Positions 9,691 through 20,429 of a DNA stretch of 35,892 bases are shown in pieces. How positions within the stretch are numbered: the first letter of the stretch is position 1; every line of letters begins with the position of its first letter. The DNA lies in NCBI GenBank assembly GCA_015680685.1, contig MNCI01011145.1, forward strand, positions 1,223,660 through 1,259,551, in the 5' to 3' direction. The stretch is from Gnetum montanum (taxonomy: Eukaryota; Streptophyta; Gnetopsida; Gnetales; Gnetaceae). The notes beneath the pieces are model-generated. The model worked only from the letters and a program-made list of their open reading frames with translations. It was not told the DNA's origin and did not search any database. A program made the translations under genes and the position numbers.

Positions 9691-10814
9691 GCAATTTTTT
9701 GGGACTGGACTACCAACATTGGATGCCTTCAATCTCTCATGACTAGGGTCATGGGATCAAAGGTGTTCTTCAAATAAGGTTTAGGTGCTTGATAGTATTT
9801 GGTAATATTAAGGCCTAGATACCTTTAAATAAACTTAATAGTTATAAAATGAACTAGTCATGAGTATGTGTTTTTTGTTGCAAATGTTGAAATGATTGGA
9901 TTATGTATAAAATTATAATTGGATATCATAAAAGAAATTCAGATATCTTTGTCAAATACTATGAGTTGTTGAAGATTCCTATTTTCTCTAATCACTTAGC
10001 CTATATGGTCCCTATAGTATGTTACTTGTAACAAATAAAATCTTGCAAAAACATTTAAGCAAAATTCTTCCAATCTACTCCTAATTTCCCCTAGATAGAA
10101 AGTTCCATAAGAAAACTAGAAATAGAGCAAGATTCAATGGACTTAGAAAGATAAAGAAAAGAAATTAGAATTGCATGAAATCTGAAATATTTAAATAGGA
10201 TAAATTAACATGAGGCACCACTTCACATTAAAGATATTACTAATTCAATAACTATGAATTGTCCAAACCTTTTGAGCTGAAGAAGAAATTTCACAAAAGA
10301 CAATCTTATTATACTACCAAAAATGTTGTGTAAATGACAAAGTACAAGTTTCTATTTTGGCTGGTTAATAGTTTTCAAAGATTGCATTTAATAGATCCTT
10401 CAAAAATTTTGACAATTTTAAGATTGAAATACCAAGGCAATACACTTTAAAAATAAAGAAGCTATTTTAGTTCCATCAAAATACCAAAGAGTTTCCTGGA
10501 TTCTCTATGCTCAAAATAGGAAATTTCATTAAGACATTACTATTAAATTATTCTTGAGGATTTTCAACAACATTAGCTCTTCTATGAAAAATCTTGGAAC
10601 ACTAGACATTAGCTATAAAAGCAACCTAGGACAAATCCAAAAATTAAATGCCAAACATGATACTATCGAAACTATTAAATAAGCAAGCAAAAAAAATGGA
10701 TAGAAGTGAATTAATAGGATTAGAACAAAGTAGTTGAATTGATAAATTACCAAGCCATCTTACAAGCTTCAATATCTTCTTCTTGATTGTTTCCCCATCA
10801 ATTCACCTTAAAAT
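9691..10814. other. Non-coding stretch, unidentified; left part of the insertion block in E2 gag
   Basis: I see no convincing coding frame on either strand. The segment follows the break in E2 gag. From about 10040 it may be the downstream half of the minus-strand LTR-like sequence whose TATA box lies at 10826-10837. No second copy was found in the window, so its boundaries cannot be set. Confidence 0.35.
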
Positions 10815-10825
10815 CCAAGCCTAAA

Positions 10826-10837
10826 GCCCTTTTTATA
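10826..10837 (-). promoter_or_regulatory. TATA box, minus strand
   Basis: TATAAAAAGGGC on the minus strand is a strong plant-type TATA element and stands out from the surrounding A/T runs by its GGGC tail. It points to a promoter reading leftward, probably that of an LTR. Confidence 0.45.
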
Positions 10838-10865
10838 GTGACTTTTGGGTGGTTACAATAATCAT

Positions 10866-11175
10866 GAGAAATTAAGGGTAGTTATAAACATTATGGTAGT
10901 TAGTTGTAACTACCATAGAGAAAAATGCTATACTTGACAAGTGTATGGTAGTTACAACCACCATGGTAACTAGGAAGCTATGATTGACAAGTGTTTGGTG
11001 GTTATAACAACCATGGCAGTTAATTATAACTACCATAGAGAAAATAGGTATGGTTGCCAAGTGTTCAATTTGGTGGTTACAACATCATGGGAAATTAAAA
11101 TTTGATTTCAACCACTAAGAGAAGTTATAATCAATATGGTAGTTAGTCATAACTACCATAGATATTAAAAATTAT
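10866..11175. repeat. Irregular tandem array with palindromic GGTAGTTAnAACTACC cores
   Basis: Three to four units of uneven length share TGGTAGTTA, then TAACTACCATAGAGAAAA (near 10907, 11027 and, changed, 11147). Units end in GACAAGTGT, GCCAAGTGTTCAA or a variant. The GGTAGTT and AACTACC halves are reverse complements, so each core can fold back. It lies upstream of the minus-strand TATA box at 10826. Confidence 0.65.
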
Positions 11176-11323
11176 AATTGAAAAATGTTCAATCTACATG
11201 GGACTTTGAACAAGTATCCCATAATTTTTAATTCCTTTTAAATAATAATAAATTTTTAATTTTAATTTCTTAATAAGAATATATTATCCTTTAAGACCAA
11301 AAACTATGAGTATATATCAGAAT

Positions 11324-12038
11324 TGTGATGAAAAAAAATTGTGTAGAAAACATAGGTTAGATGACACAATAACAAAATTGCACAAGGAATCAAAGATGCA
11401 GAAATAAATCAAAACTAACTTCTAGCCATTGATGCCTTTGTTTGGACTTGTTTTTGTGAGTGTTTTGATTCTTCTATCACATCAATGTTAAACAATGATG
11501 GTGTATGTAGACTCTGAGCATTTATGATAGGGACCAAAATTGTAATACTATCGTGATTTCTTCTAGTCCCTTTTTTCTTTCATTAAGAAAATTTTATAGG
11601 CTAGAAAAATGTCAATTACCAAACTTTTAGTTTAAATGGTAAATATGAGACCACTCTTGTGGTAAATGTTACAAACCATTGATTTTCCTATAATGTTCGC
11701 TTTTATGGAACCATTACAAACCATTAGATTTCCCGTAACGGTCACATTTATGAAACCATTACAAACCATCGATTTTCTTGTAAATAGTTACATTTTCCCA
11801 CTTTATCTCTGTATTTAAATTAATATCCATCAAATCCAAATTTCAAGAGATGAATACATAAATCATGGTGATAGTTCCTCTGAATGTGAGTATTATCTTC
11901 AATGTATTACAATGTATTATCTCTTATATTTAATTACTTATATGGAAACTCAGCTTTATGAATAAACCCAATGTTCATTTTAGGTCCTACCATATGTGAA
12001 TCTTCTCTAATAACTATATGCACAAACTAAAAATGAGA
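11324..12038 (-). mobile_element. Copia-1 3' LTR
   Basis: It aligns along its whole length with 17353-18066. Shared landmarks are TCTGAGCATTT, GATAGGGACCAAAA, TTTATAGGCTAGAAAAATG and AATAAACCCAATGTTCA. It holds a three-unit tandem repeat at 11671-11800. On the minus strand the pol stop at 12072-12074 lies just upstream, leaving little space for a polypurine tract. Confidence 0.85.
11671..11800. repeat. Three-unit 45-bp tandem repeat in the copia-1 LTR
   Basis: ACAAACCAT begins at 11671, 11716 and 11761, exactly 45 bp apart. Each is followed by a GATTTTC-like block, then GTAA/ATAATGGTCAC. The other LTR has the same array near 17699, 17743 and 17789, so the array predates the insertion of this element. 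Confidence 0.75.
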
Positions 12039-12071
12039 GTTTCATTAAAATTGTAAAATTGAACGTACAAA

Positions 12072-12570
12072 TTACAGAATGGAACCAAGTCCCATCTGAA
12101 CTACATGATCATTAAATAACTTTGATGGTAATCCTTTTGTCAAAGGATTAGCTATCATCAATTCAATGCTTATATGCTCAATGATGAATTTTTTTTCCTT
12201 AACATGTTCCCTTATGGATAAGTACTTTCTATTGATGTATTTACTTGGATTGCCATTGTTCTTATTCTCAACCATAAAGACAAAAGCTGAATTGTCATAA
12301 AACATTCTTAATGACCTAGATATAGAATCTATAATTCTAAGGTCTAACATGAAACTCGTCAACCATACACCATGTGAAGTAGCCTCAAAACAAGAAATGA
12401 ACTCTGCCTCCATTGTGGAAGTAGTGGCCAAGGTTTACTTTCCACTTCTCTAGGACACAATGCCTCTAGCCAACATAAAAACATAACTAGATGTTGATTT
12501 GCTTAAATTAACATAGCCAGAAAAGTTTGAATTAGAGTAGCCAATCACATCTAGATTATTACTTCATCTA
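12072..12570 (-). pseudogene. Copia-1 RNase H (mostly open C-terminal half)
   Basis: The 119-codon frame 12431-12072 starts at STMEAEFISCFEATSHGVWL and contains FYDNSAFVF, the catalytic Asp region, then KYLSIREHVKEKK, IEHISIELMIANPLTKGL and HVVQMGL, the standard end of a plant copia polyprotein. The N-terminal half, NLDVIGYSNSNFSG to VFMLARGIVS, lies at 12570-12432 with a stop (TAG) before the second half. It removes RNA from the RNA/DNA hybrid. It is followed on the minus strand by the 3' LTR. Confidence 0.9.
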
Positions 12571-13705
12571 TACATAAGCATTTAATATTTTGTACCTTGA
12601 AGGTACCTCATTAGCTTCTTTACAGTCCTCCATTGATCAATGCCTAGATTACTTCAATATCTGCCTAATATTCCCATAGCAAATGCAATGTTAGGTCTTG
12701 TGGAAACCTAAGCATAGATTAGGCTTCCAATAGCTGAAGCATATGGAATGTTGCTCATTTTTCTTTTCTCTAAATCATTCATTGGGCACTAGTTCAAATT
12801 GAACTAGTCACCCTTCACAATAAGTGCTATACTAGGTGAATAATCTTCCATCCAAAACCTCTCTAAAACTTTATTGATATAGGTCTCATGTGACAATCCC
12901 AAAATACATCTAGATTTTGTCCCTATGGATCTTCATGCTACTGACATAAGATGCCTCACCCATATCCTTCATGTTAAAGTTCTTAGAGAGAAATTTCTTT
13001 ACCTCATATAGAACCCATTATCATTAGTCACAAGAAGGATATCATCCACATATAGGACAAAGAATCAGATTTTTCTCCCATTGACCTTCTAGTCTATACA
13101 TTGATGCATTATGTTCTCTTCAAAACCAAATGAAGTTATGACATCATGAATTTTAAATACCATCGATACAAGGCCTATTTCAATCCATATATGGATTTCT
13201 TGAGCTTGCATATCAATTACTCACCACCACTAGAGGAAAATCCTTTAGGTTGTTTCATCTGAACCTCTTACATTAGATCACCATTGAGGAATGCCATTTT
13301 CACATCCATATAATGTAATTTGAAATCAAAATGGGCAACCAATGCCATAATCACATGAAGAGATTCCTTCTTAGATACAGGAGAAAAGTTCTCAGTGTAA
13401 TCTATTCCCTCTTTCTAAGTGAATCCTTTAGCAACAAGTCTTGCATTATATCTTTCAATGTTGCCTAATGAGTCTTTATTTGTCTTGAAGACCCATTTGC
13501 ATCCAATGGTTTTTACACCATCACAAAACCTGATAAGATTCCAAACTTCATGAGATGACATAGAGTTCATCTCATCTTTCATGTTATCATACCACAAGTT
13601 AGATTCCTTACAACTCCTAGCTTGTGAAAACATTTTGAGATCATTTTCAGCTCTTATGTTATAGTTAGACTCTTGTAGATACACTATATAGTCACTAGGA
13701 ATCAT
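12571..13705 (-). pseudogene. Copia-1 reverse transcriptase, catalytic YVDD intact
   Basis: The N-terminal block 13705-13415 is open for 96 codons (MIPSDYIVYLQESNYNI, EVWNLIRF, GCKWVFKTNKDSLGNIERYNARLVAKGFT), the start of a copia RVT_2 domain. After frameshifts the minus strand at about 13055-13015 reads FVLYVDDILLVTNDNG, so the active-site aspartates (codons in 13041-13052) are unchanged. The rest down to 12571 is broken by stops. It lies between integrase and RNase H, as expected for Ty1/copia. Confidence 0.9.
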
Positions 13706-14183
13706 TGATCATCTTACTCTAGTAGATTTTTCTTAATGTTGGTACATCTTTCTCCTGAGGAGCATGATGTTCAATAGGCTATTTAATAAGTTTTGGTATT
13801 TTTTGTTCACCTGGATCTACTACTTCTTGATTAGTAGTTTGTGAAACTTCAATGATTGGTTGTTGTTCATCATGCATTTGTGCTTTAGGTGTGTTCTATA
13901 TAATAATCAGTCTTCCACTTGAAGTTGAGGGTTGGGCATTAACATGATATTTCTCTAGGATAGTGTTCCAAGATTGATTACTCTTTCTAATCAAGTCATT
14001 CTCAAGAAATTTAGCATTCCTTGATTCCACAAACCTAGTAGTATGTGATGGACAATAAAATTTATATCCCTTAGATTGTTTGGCATATCCAATGAAATAC
14101 CCACTTATGGTCCTTGGGTCTAGCTTCTTTTCTTATGGATTATAGACTTTTACTTTAGACAAGCATCCCAAAACACATATATG
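13706..14183 (-). other. Copia-1 integrase to RT linker
   Basis: This 480-bp part of pol joins the integrase C-terminus to RT. Copia elements carry a variable, poorly structured linker here, and no open frame or clear motif is legible. It shows no sign of a separate insertion. Confidence 0.45.
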
Positions 14184-15122
14184 TCACAAACTCAATTTCC
14201 AAATTTTCCATAATTCAAATGATGTCTTTAAGACAACCTTGGTTGGAACTTGGATTAAAATATACATAGCCATCTTGAGAGATTTACTCCATAAGGACTT
14301 AGGAAGCTTACAGCTGCTAATCATACTCTGCACCATGCCCAATAATGTTTGGTTTCTTCTTTCTACCACACCATTCTAGTCTAGAGAACTACACATAGTA
14401 TATTCGGAAATAATCCCATGCTCTTGAAGAAACTTAGCTAATAGACCAAGTGCTTGTCCATCATCAATATATCTACCATAGTATTCACCATCTCTATTAG
14501 ACCTCATTATCTTTATTTGCTTACCACACTATTTCTCTACTTTAGCCTTTAAAACCTTAAAGGCATCTAAAGCTTTGTTCTTGTTATGATGTAGGTAGAC
14601 ATACATATATCATGAGTAGTCATCAATAAAAGTAATGAAATACCTTTGACCATACTAGTCTATATCTAGACTACAAATATCTATATCTATGATCTCTAAT
14701 ATGTTTGAACTCCTCTTGGCACCTTTCTTTGACATATTGATCTAATTTCCCTTTATGCAATCCACACAAGTGTCAAATTTAGTAAAATCTAGGGTACTAA
14801 GTACTCCATCATTTACTAATCTCTTTATTCTCTCAATAGAGATATGTTCTAATTAACAATTTCATCACATAGAGGATTCTTCATTCATAACACATATGTT
14901 AACACCAACACTATCATTAACATGCAAAGAAGTATAAGAAGTTTTATTTTGTAAACTAATTTTGAAAAGACCATTTGTTAATGTACCATTTTCAATAAGT
15001 TTAGATCTATAATATGAACTAAATATAGTGTTTGAAAAATTAAAGGAAAACCCCAATGATACAAGCCTTGATATAAAAGTTAAATTCCTCAAAAAAATTG
15101 AAATATAAAATGTCTTTTTCAA
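14184..15122 (-). pseudogene. Copia-1 integrase with GAG-pre-integrase region (decayed)
   Basis: Going leftward, the pre-integrase region opens as an 85-codon frame (15122-14865). The zinc-binding part shows CVDCIKG (about 14760). The core contains DICSLDIDQYGQRYFITFIDDYS, which keeps the first catalytic region, then SNRDGEYYGRY, with Asn in place of the second catalytic Asp, and NGVVERRNQTLLGMV (about 14370) with the third acidic residue. ESLW-type and PTKVVLKTSFELW motifs follow. Several TAG/TAA stops interrupt it. It integrates element cDNA into chromosomes. Confidence 0.85.
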
Positions 15123-15229
15123 CTCAAAAAAAAACCTCTACTTAAAACTAATTTGCATGTTTTAACTACCTCCACATGTGAGCACATCTTTTTGCCTGAA
15201 TAGATGCACAACTCACTTCCCACTAGCCT

Positions 15230-16064
15230 ACTTAGGTTTTGCACCCCCTACAAGAAATTAGTAACATGGATTGTAGAACTTAAGTTAATCCACCATTTGT
15301 TATGGCCAACATCAAAAATATTAGATTCAAAGAAAATAAGTGAAAATTGAGTACCTTTCTTTTTAAGCCATGTTTGATATTTAGGACAATCCTTCTTTAT
15401 ATGTCCTTTCTTCTAGTAGAAAAGGAATCTAGATTCCTTCTTAATATTAGCTTGTGTAGGTAGTTTTCCTTTCCACTTATTCTTGACTTGCCCCTTATTC
15501 ATTCCTTATGTAGCGATATGCACACTCTCTCCCACTTCCATAGTGAGTCTACCCTCTTCTTGTACACAAATGATCATTAGATCATTGATTGATCATTTTT
15601 ATCTATCTATATTATAAGAAATATTAAAGGGTTCATATTATTATGAGAGTGTGTTGAAGATGTAGTGCACAAGGAAAGACTCTGACATATTAACCTCAAG
15701 TTTTTTCAGCTAAACTGCTATATCCTTCATTTGCATGATGTGTTCATGTACACCACAAATTCTGATGAGCTTCACGGATGAAAATTTAAGGTGCTACCAA
15801 AGCCTTATCTAATGACTCAAATTGTTCATCAATTACCTTCATCAAATCTTGCACATTTTCATATTGTTCTAATGAACCATGAATACCAACCAAGATCTTG
15901 GTCTTTATGAACATGACACAAAGGTGATTGGATTGCTCTTGTTTTTCATAAGAACCAACATCATCTAGTTGACTAGTTCCCATAACGACAGGTGGTTCAT
16001 CCTTATAGATAACATAGTCAATGTCCATCCAGCTTAAATGAAGGAAAATCCTCTCTCTCCACAC
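15230..16064 (-). pseudogene. Copia-1 gag with zinc knuckle and protease start (decayed)
   Basis: The N-terminal frame 16064-15786 (MWRERIFLHLSWMDIDYVI, SNHLCVMFIKTKILVGIHGS, LMKVIDEQFESLDKALVAP) is the UBN2/DUF4219-type gag common in plant copia elements. After stops, the knuckle near 15400 reads KKGHIKKDCPKYQTWLKKKG, with the last Cys and His visible but the first Cys pair lost. Next comes WWINLSSTIHVTN (about 15290), in the place of the protease D-S/T-G active site with the Asp replaced. Gag builds the particle; protease cleaves the polyprotein. Neither can function here. Confidence 0.8.
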
Positions 16065-17334
16065 CTTATAATTATCACCCTTTAATTTAAGAATGTCACA
16101 TTTAAATTAAGAGTAGTTCACATGTTTTATAATTGTATAAATTAAAACATCCTTATGTCACTAAATTTGATATTAAAATACTATATGACATGTTTACCAA
16201 TGTAAATCATGCAAAAATATGAATCAAATGACATAAAATTGCCTGTGGGCTAAATTCTAGTTCAAACATATTCATATATGCTTATGATGAAACTATTAAA
16301 TTATATCCCTTTTCTTAATCTATGTGGGAAAATTAAGAAAAAAAATTTAATACATCATCTTGATTAATCATATTAAATATAACAAAAATTCCAGTGGGAT
16401 AAAATCTATTATATTAGATGTAATTAATCACGATTTAATGTTTATTTACCTTATGTGATCAAAAGCTTCTAATATATAATTTTGCACAATTAAATATGTT
16501 GTGGCTAGTCTCTAATTATACAAAATCATATAGATCACTAGTAATAATTTTTATGCAGAAAAACTATGCATATATCATGTGTCACTTTATAGATATATAC
16601 AAAAAATATGCATAAAATTAATTGTTTCTAAAACAAATTACCAAATTATAACATTAATATGGCAATAAACATGAGTTATTTTAGAAATATTAATAATAAA
16701 CAACTTTATTCTAATACTAGAACATAGATGTGGCTATCAATATAAAGGTTATGTGATCAAGGTATCCTATTAGAAAATACAAATAATAATGTAGAAGCTA
16801 TATTGGGAATAGAGAGCCCATGTAGGGAACATAGAGGCTACTCCATACATATCTTAGCCTTATTGGTTGTTGTTCTAAAGCATGGGGTCCATCCTTGCAG
16901 GTGGGGCACTTTCTACCATGTGGCCCAGGGACCTTTCTTAGCCTATCTTCAAAGGATAGAGGCCAAAGTGCCTCACCACCTACTCCCTCTTGTTTGGATC
17001 CTCCATCCCATAAACATTTGTCATAGTGCTTTCAAAGTGAAAAAAAGTAGAGGAGATAAAAATACCCAACTATCCAGAATACTATAAACTCCAAGCCAAG
17101 CACCACTCCATAAGCCAAATATCTATTTTAAAATATTTATTAATTTTTTCATATATGGAAAATTCAAAATCAAGTGCCATACTTAATTCCATAATAAACA
17201 TTTTCTAGTGAATAACTAAATTGACTTAAACTTGCCCTAGTTTGACACCATTAACATATGAAAACTCCACCCTAGATTGACATCATTATAAGACTAGCAA
17301 AAAAACACAATTAAGCATCAAAATAGAGACCAAA
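16065..17334 (-). other. Copia-1 untranslated leader between primer site and gag
   Basis: About 1.27 kb separates the 5' LTR primer site from gag, which is long for a leader. Most is AT-rich. A segment at about 16800-17040 is clearly richer in G+C, with GTGGGGCAC, TGGCCCAGGGACC and similar words. It gives a 94-codon frame on the opposite strand (16803-17087) that I do not recognise and regard as chance. The leader could include packaging signals or an unrecognised small insertion. Confidence 0.4.
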
Positions 17335-17352
17335 CCATGCTTTGATATCAAA
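17335..17352 (-). promoter_or_regulatory. Copia-1 primer-binding site (tRNA-Met type)
   Basis: The minus strand reads TTTGATATCAAAGCATGG directly after the LTR end. This is a close match to the TTGGTATCAGAGCATGG-type site used by many plant copia elements. It fixes 17353-18066 as the 5' LTR. Confidence 0.7.
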
Positions 17353-18066
17353 TGTTGGAAAAAAATTATGTAGAAAATGCTGGATAGATGACATAATAAC
17401 CAAATTGCGCAAGGAATCAAAGATGTAGAAATAAATAAAAATTGACCTCTAGAAATTGATGCATTTGCCTAAACATGTTGCGGTGAGTGTTTTGATTCTT
17501 CTATCATACCAACATTCAACAATGATGGTGTATGCAAACTCTGAGCATTTCTGATAGGGACCAAAACTATAACACTATCATGATTTATTCTAGTGCCTTT
17601 GTTCTCCCATCAAGAACATTTTATAGGCTAGAAAAATGTCAATTACCAAACTTTCGATTTAAATGTTAAATATGGGATCACTCTTGTGGTAACAGTTACA
17701 ACTCACTGAACTTTTCCATAATGGTCACTTTTATGAAACCTTTACAAATTGTTGGTTTTTCCATCATGGTCACATTTTTAGAACCATTACAAACCTTCAG
17801 TTTTCCCATAAGTGATTGCATTCTCCTGCTTGGTCTCCATATTTAAGTTAATATTCATCAAATAAAAATTTCAAGAGATGAATACATGAGTCATGGTGAT
17901 AGTTCCTTTGAATGTGAGTATTATCTTCCATCTATCACAATGTATTATCTCCCAAACCTAATTTATGATATGGTAAGTAAATTTTATGAATAAACCCAAT
18001 GTTCACTGTAGGTCCTTCCATATGTGAATTTTCCTTAATAACTATATGCTAAAACTAAATATGAGA
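17353..18066 (-). mobile_element. Copia-1 5' LTR
   Basis: Direct repeat of 11324-12038; the LTR 3' end reads TTTTTTCCAACA on the minus strand, next to the primer site. It holds the same three-unit repeat (near 17699-17830). The far end is set where similarity to the other LTR stops, after ATGAGA at 18066. Confidence 0.85.
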
Positions 18067-19082
18067 AAACATCTGCCAGGTTGAGATACCTTCCTCATAT
18101 GAAATCTTGATCACAGATTGATAAATAAATTTTTCCTATTTTCTTCATAGGAATTTTCTTTTTGTAGAATGGACTTTAGAGGATCAAAACCATCATATGC
18201 ATGGTCTCATTTTTCATGAAGTTTTTCATTAATGGATACTAGTTTTTAATGATGGGCATCATTACCCCTTCCATATCTAGATAATTGGGAGAAGAAAAAT
18301 TTGCAATTGCTATTGTGCTTACAAGGACTATATAGCAAAACTCTGTGAGCCATGAATAAGCAAAAGGAATTCTATCAGATGAGCTAGAATTACCCTTGTA
18401 ACAAGTATGGCTCTAGGTTTTAAGATGTATTTTGTAGTTTAGCCATAAGATATCAAGGTCTTTGAAGTTTCTCCCATTAAATTAGAGTAGGTCATGAAAA
18501 TATTGAAATTAGAGATGGATCTTGAAGTTTTTGACTGCATTACCAATGATGATGTTCAAAGATTCTTAGATTTTTTAGTGGTGTGCCTCTACATCCTTGT
18601 TTGAATAATTTGACCCTTGCAACCTATTAACCTACTTTCTACTTAAGTATGTAGCAACACATGATGATTTTGTCCTAAATAAAACATTTTCAATATCAAT
18701 CTATTTAAGTGATCTTGGAACCTTAGAACTTACTCATCCAATCTTTTTTTTGGTTCAATAATTCTCTAATTGGGATATAAACTATGTACATACATCTATC
18801 AAATAAAGATCAATATATTCCTCATAGAAACTAGCTATATGGTCATAGCCAATATTCTCCTCCACATTTTCTCGCTTTCAATATAAACTAGCTATATGGT
18901 CATAGCCTTGTCCAAGGTGCTTAATAAGCCAACTTCAAATGCTTGAGGAAACTAATGTAAGATATCTTCAACAAGTTCCTAAGGCCTATTTATTGTAGCA
19001 AGAACCATCACTCTTGCATTTTGATCCATTGTGAAGCCATCTCATAAAGCATCAACCCTATCTTTATATTTGTCACAATTTC
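18067..19082. other. Non-coding stretch, unidentified; right part of the insertion block
   Basis: I see no convincing coding frame or RNA gene. The minus strand near 18900-19080 has gag-like composition but too many stops to assign. It contains an exact 23-bp direct repeat (18828-18850 and 18885-18907). It may be the remainder of the element that copia-1 entered at 11324/18066, whose LTR-like part could be 10815-11323. Confidence 0.3.
18828..18907. repeat. Exact 23-bp direct repeat, offset 57 bp
   Basis: Two identical copies (18828-18850 and 18885-18907), each containing CTAGCTATATGGTCATAGCC, are separated by 34 bp. They are perfect although most paired repeats in this window differ by 15-20%. 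Confidence 0.7.
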
Positions 19083-19481
19083 ATGTTAAGTAGAAAAATG
19101 TTAGCCAAGGAAGCTTATCTATCTCATAAAGCCTACTCCATTAAATATTCTAAATGTGCCAATAGTATTCAAGGTAGAGAAAAACTAAGTGGATATGGGA
19201 ATAACATTCAAATGGAAAGGACAAGGGATCCAAATCAAAGAAGGGATCCAAGTCCAAATTTGAAGATAAGAATGAAAGCTATGAGAAGAAGATAGAGAAG
19301 AGTAATGAGAAGGACAAAGCAAATAAGGACCATGGTAAGGGAGGCAAGGATCAAGACAAAAACTCATCCAAGATTCAATGTTTCAAATGTGGAGAATGGG
19401 AACACAAGCAATGGAAATATTCACTTTTCAAGGCATCCAAGGGAAAAGATGTCCAAACCATGGAGGTTAAGCAGATATCTA
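19083..19481 (+). pseudogene. E2 gag, C-terminal part with zinc knuckle
   Basis: A + strand frame at about 19210-19481 is open and very rich in Lys, Asp, Glu and Ser (GKDKGSKSKKGSK, EKSNEKDKANKDHGKGGKD). It leads to CFKCGEWEHKQWKY, a CCHC knuckle with correct spacing but with Tyr for the last Cys, then VQTMEV. E1 gag has the corresponding linker, knuckle and QTMEV in the same order, so this is the same family. The upstream part 19083-19210 (LAKEAYLSHKAYS) is in another frame, so one frameshift lies near 19210. It probably completes the gag broken off at 9690. The E3 LTR follows immediately at 19482. Confidence 0.7.
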
Positions 19482-20404
19482 TGATAATGGATCAAGCTTA
19501 CTCCTATTAATTTAATCTTTAATTCCTACTAAATCCAAATATTATGAAAAGATAATTCAATATGTTAGAAAATGATAAAACTAGCTATCTTTAATTATTA
19601 AAATGAAGATTACAATAGTTGTTTCCTAAACATAAAACATCAAAAACAGTCACACACTCAAATGATATTATAGAGCATGAGGTTCTACGACATAATAATT
19701 GTCCTCAATGGAAGGAATAATTAAAAAAGAATCTCTCCCACAACTCATGACTAAGATCTTAATTCACATGCAAGAATACAAGAATACACATGCCAATGCA
19801 TATATAATTTACCTTGGAGGTGCATTTTAATCATCCACTCACTTAATGTGCTCTCATGAAATTCTCTTGCTAATTCTTTGTGTCAAAAACATGATAAACA
19901 TTCATAATATTTATGAAAAAATCAGGACAAGAAATCTAGAAACCTTTTTCCAATCTCAACTTGAAGATTTCACATGATTTCTATCTTTTTCTATCTTCTC
20001 CTAGATATTTCCCAATGTGAAATTGTAAATTTAGAAGCTTTCCTAGCCATATGAGTCATCATTAGGGTTGTCAAAACATCTCTTATAGAAATACAACATT
20101 CAGGAGAAACATCTTTGGATAGTAGGGGATGTCTCCCTAGAAGTTGAGATGTCTCCTATAGGGTTGGAGTGTCTCACATGAGATGTCTTCCAAAAGTTGG
20201 GATGTCTTCCTTAAGATTTCTCCCATCAAAATGAGGCATCTCCACTCCATGTAGGATTTCTTCTCCACATCTAGAATGTCTTCTATGAAGACTCAGGTCT
20301 TACTAAGATGTCTCGTTAATATCCAAGATGTCTTCTTAAACCCTGAAATCTACAAAAACCATCTATAAAATAGAGAAAAGGAAAGCAAAAGAGGTGTCCC
20401 TACA
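19482..20404 (-). mobile_element. E3 3' LTR (copy D, complete)
   Basis: On the minus strand it starts TGTAGGGACACC at 20404 and ends CCATTATCA at 19482, with TG...CA ends and length 923 bp. It is the best reference copy of the family LTR. It contains the AGACATCT-type cluster at about 20085-20340, and the site TAAGA (20304-20308) that corresponds to where E2 entered copy B. Confidence 0.85.
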
Positions 20405-20419
20405 CCAACTCTCCCACCC
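20405..20419 (-). promoter_or_regulatory. E3 polypurine tract
   Basis: GGGTGGGAGAGTTGG on the minus strand lies directly before the 3' LTR start. It is the expected primer for second-strand synthesis. E2 has GGATGGGAGAGTTGC at the same place (30797-30811). Confidence 0.65.
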
Positions 20420-20429
20420 TTCAAAAAGT

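Larger units (their letters stand above)
10815..11323 (-). mobile_element. LTR-like promoter segment of an unidentified element
   Basis: The minus strand carries a good TATA box (TATAAAAAGGGC, 10826-10837) downstream of an array of WGGTAGTTA/TAACTACCA motifs (about 10866-11170). That arrangement is typical of an LTR U3 region. No paired copy is present, so this could be a solo LTR, a truncated element, or part of an element into which copia-1 inserted at 11324. Family unknown. Confidence 0.35.
11324..18066 (-). mobile_element. Copia-1: near-complete Ty1/copia element, minus strand
   Basis: Two direct repeats of about 715 bp (11324-12038 and 17353-18066) flank gag, protease, integrase, RT and RNase H in copia order on the minus strand. 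A primer site adjoins the right LTR. By eye the LTRs differ at roughly one base in six, mostly C/T and G/A. The flanking pentamers (AGAAT and AAACA) do not match, so the target duplication is lost or the ends are a few bases off. All domains carry stops, though the RT catalytic box is intact. Confidence 0.9.

Noticed and set aside
16803-17087. 94-codon plus-strand frame as a possible host gene
   Set aside because: It lies antisense within the copia-1 leader, shows no known motif, and its openness is explained by locally higher G+C.
19185-19367. 60-codon minus-strand frame
   Set aside because: Antisense to the charged gag linker of E2, which reads in frame on the plus strand into a CCHC knuckle.
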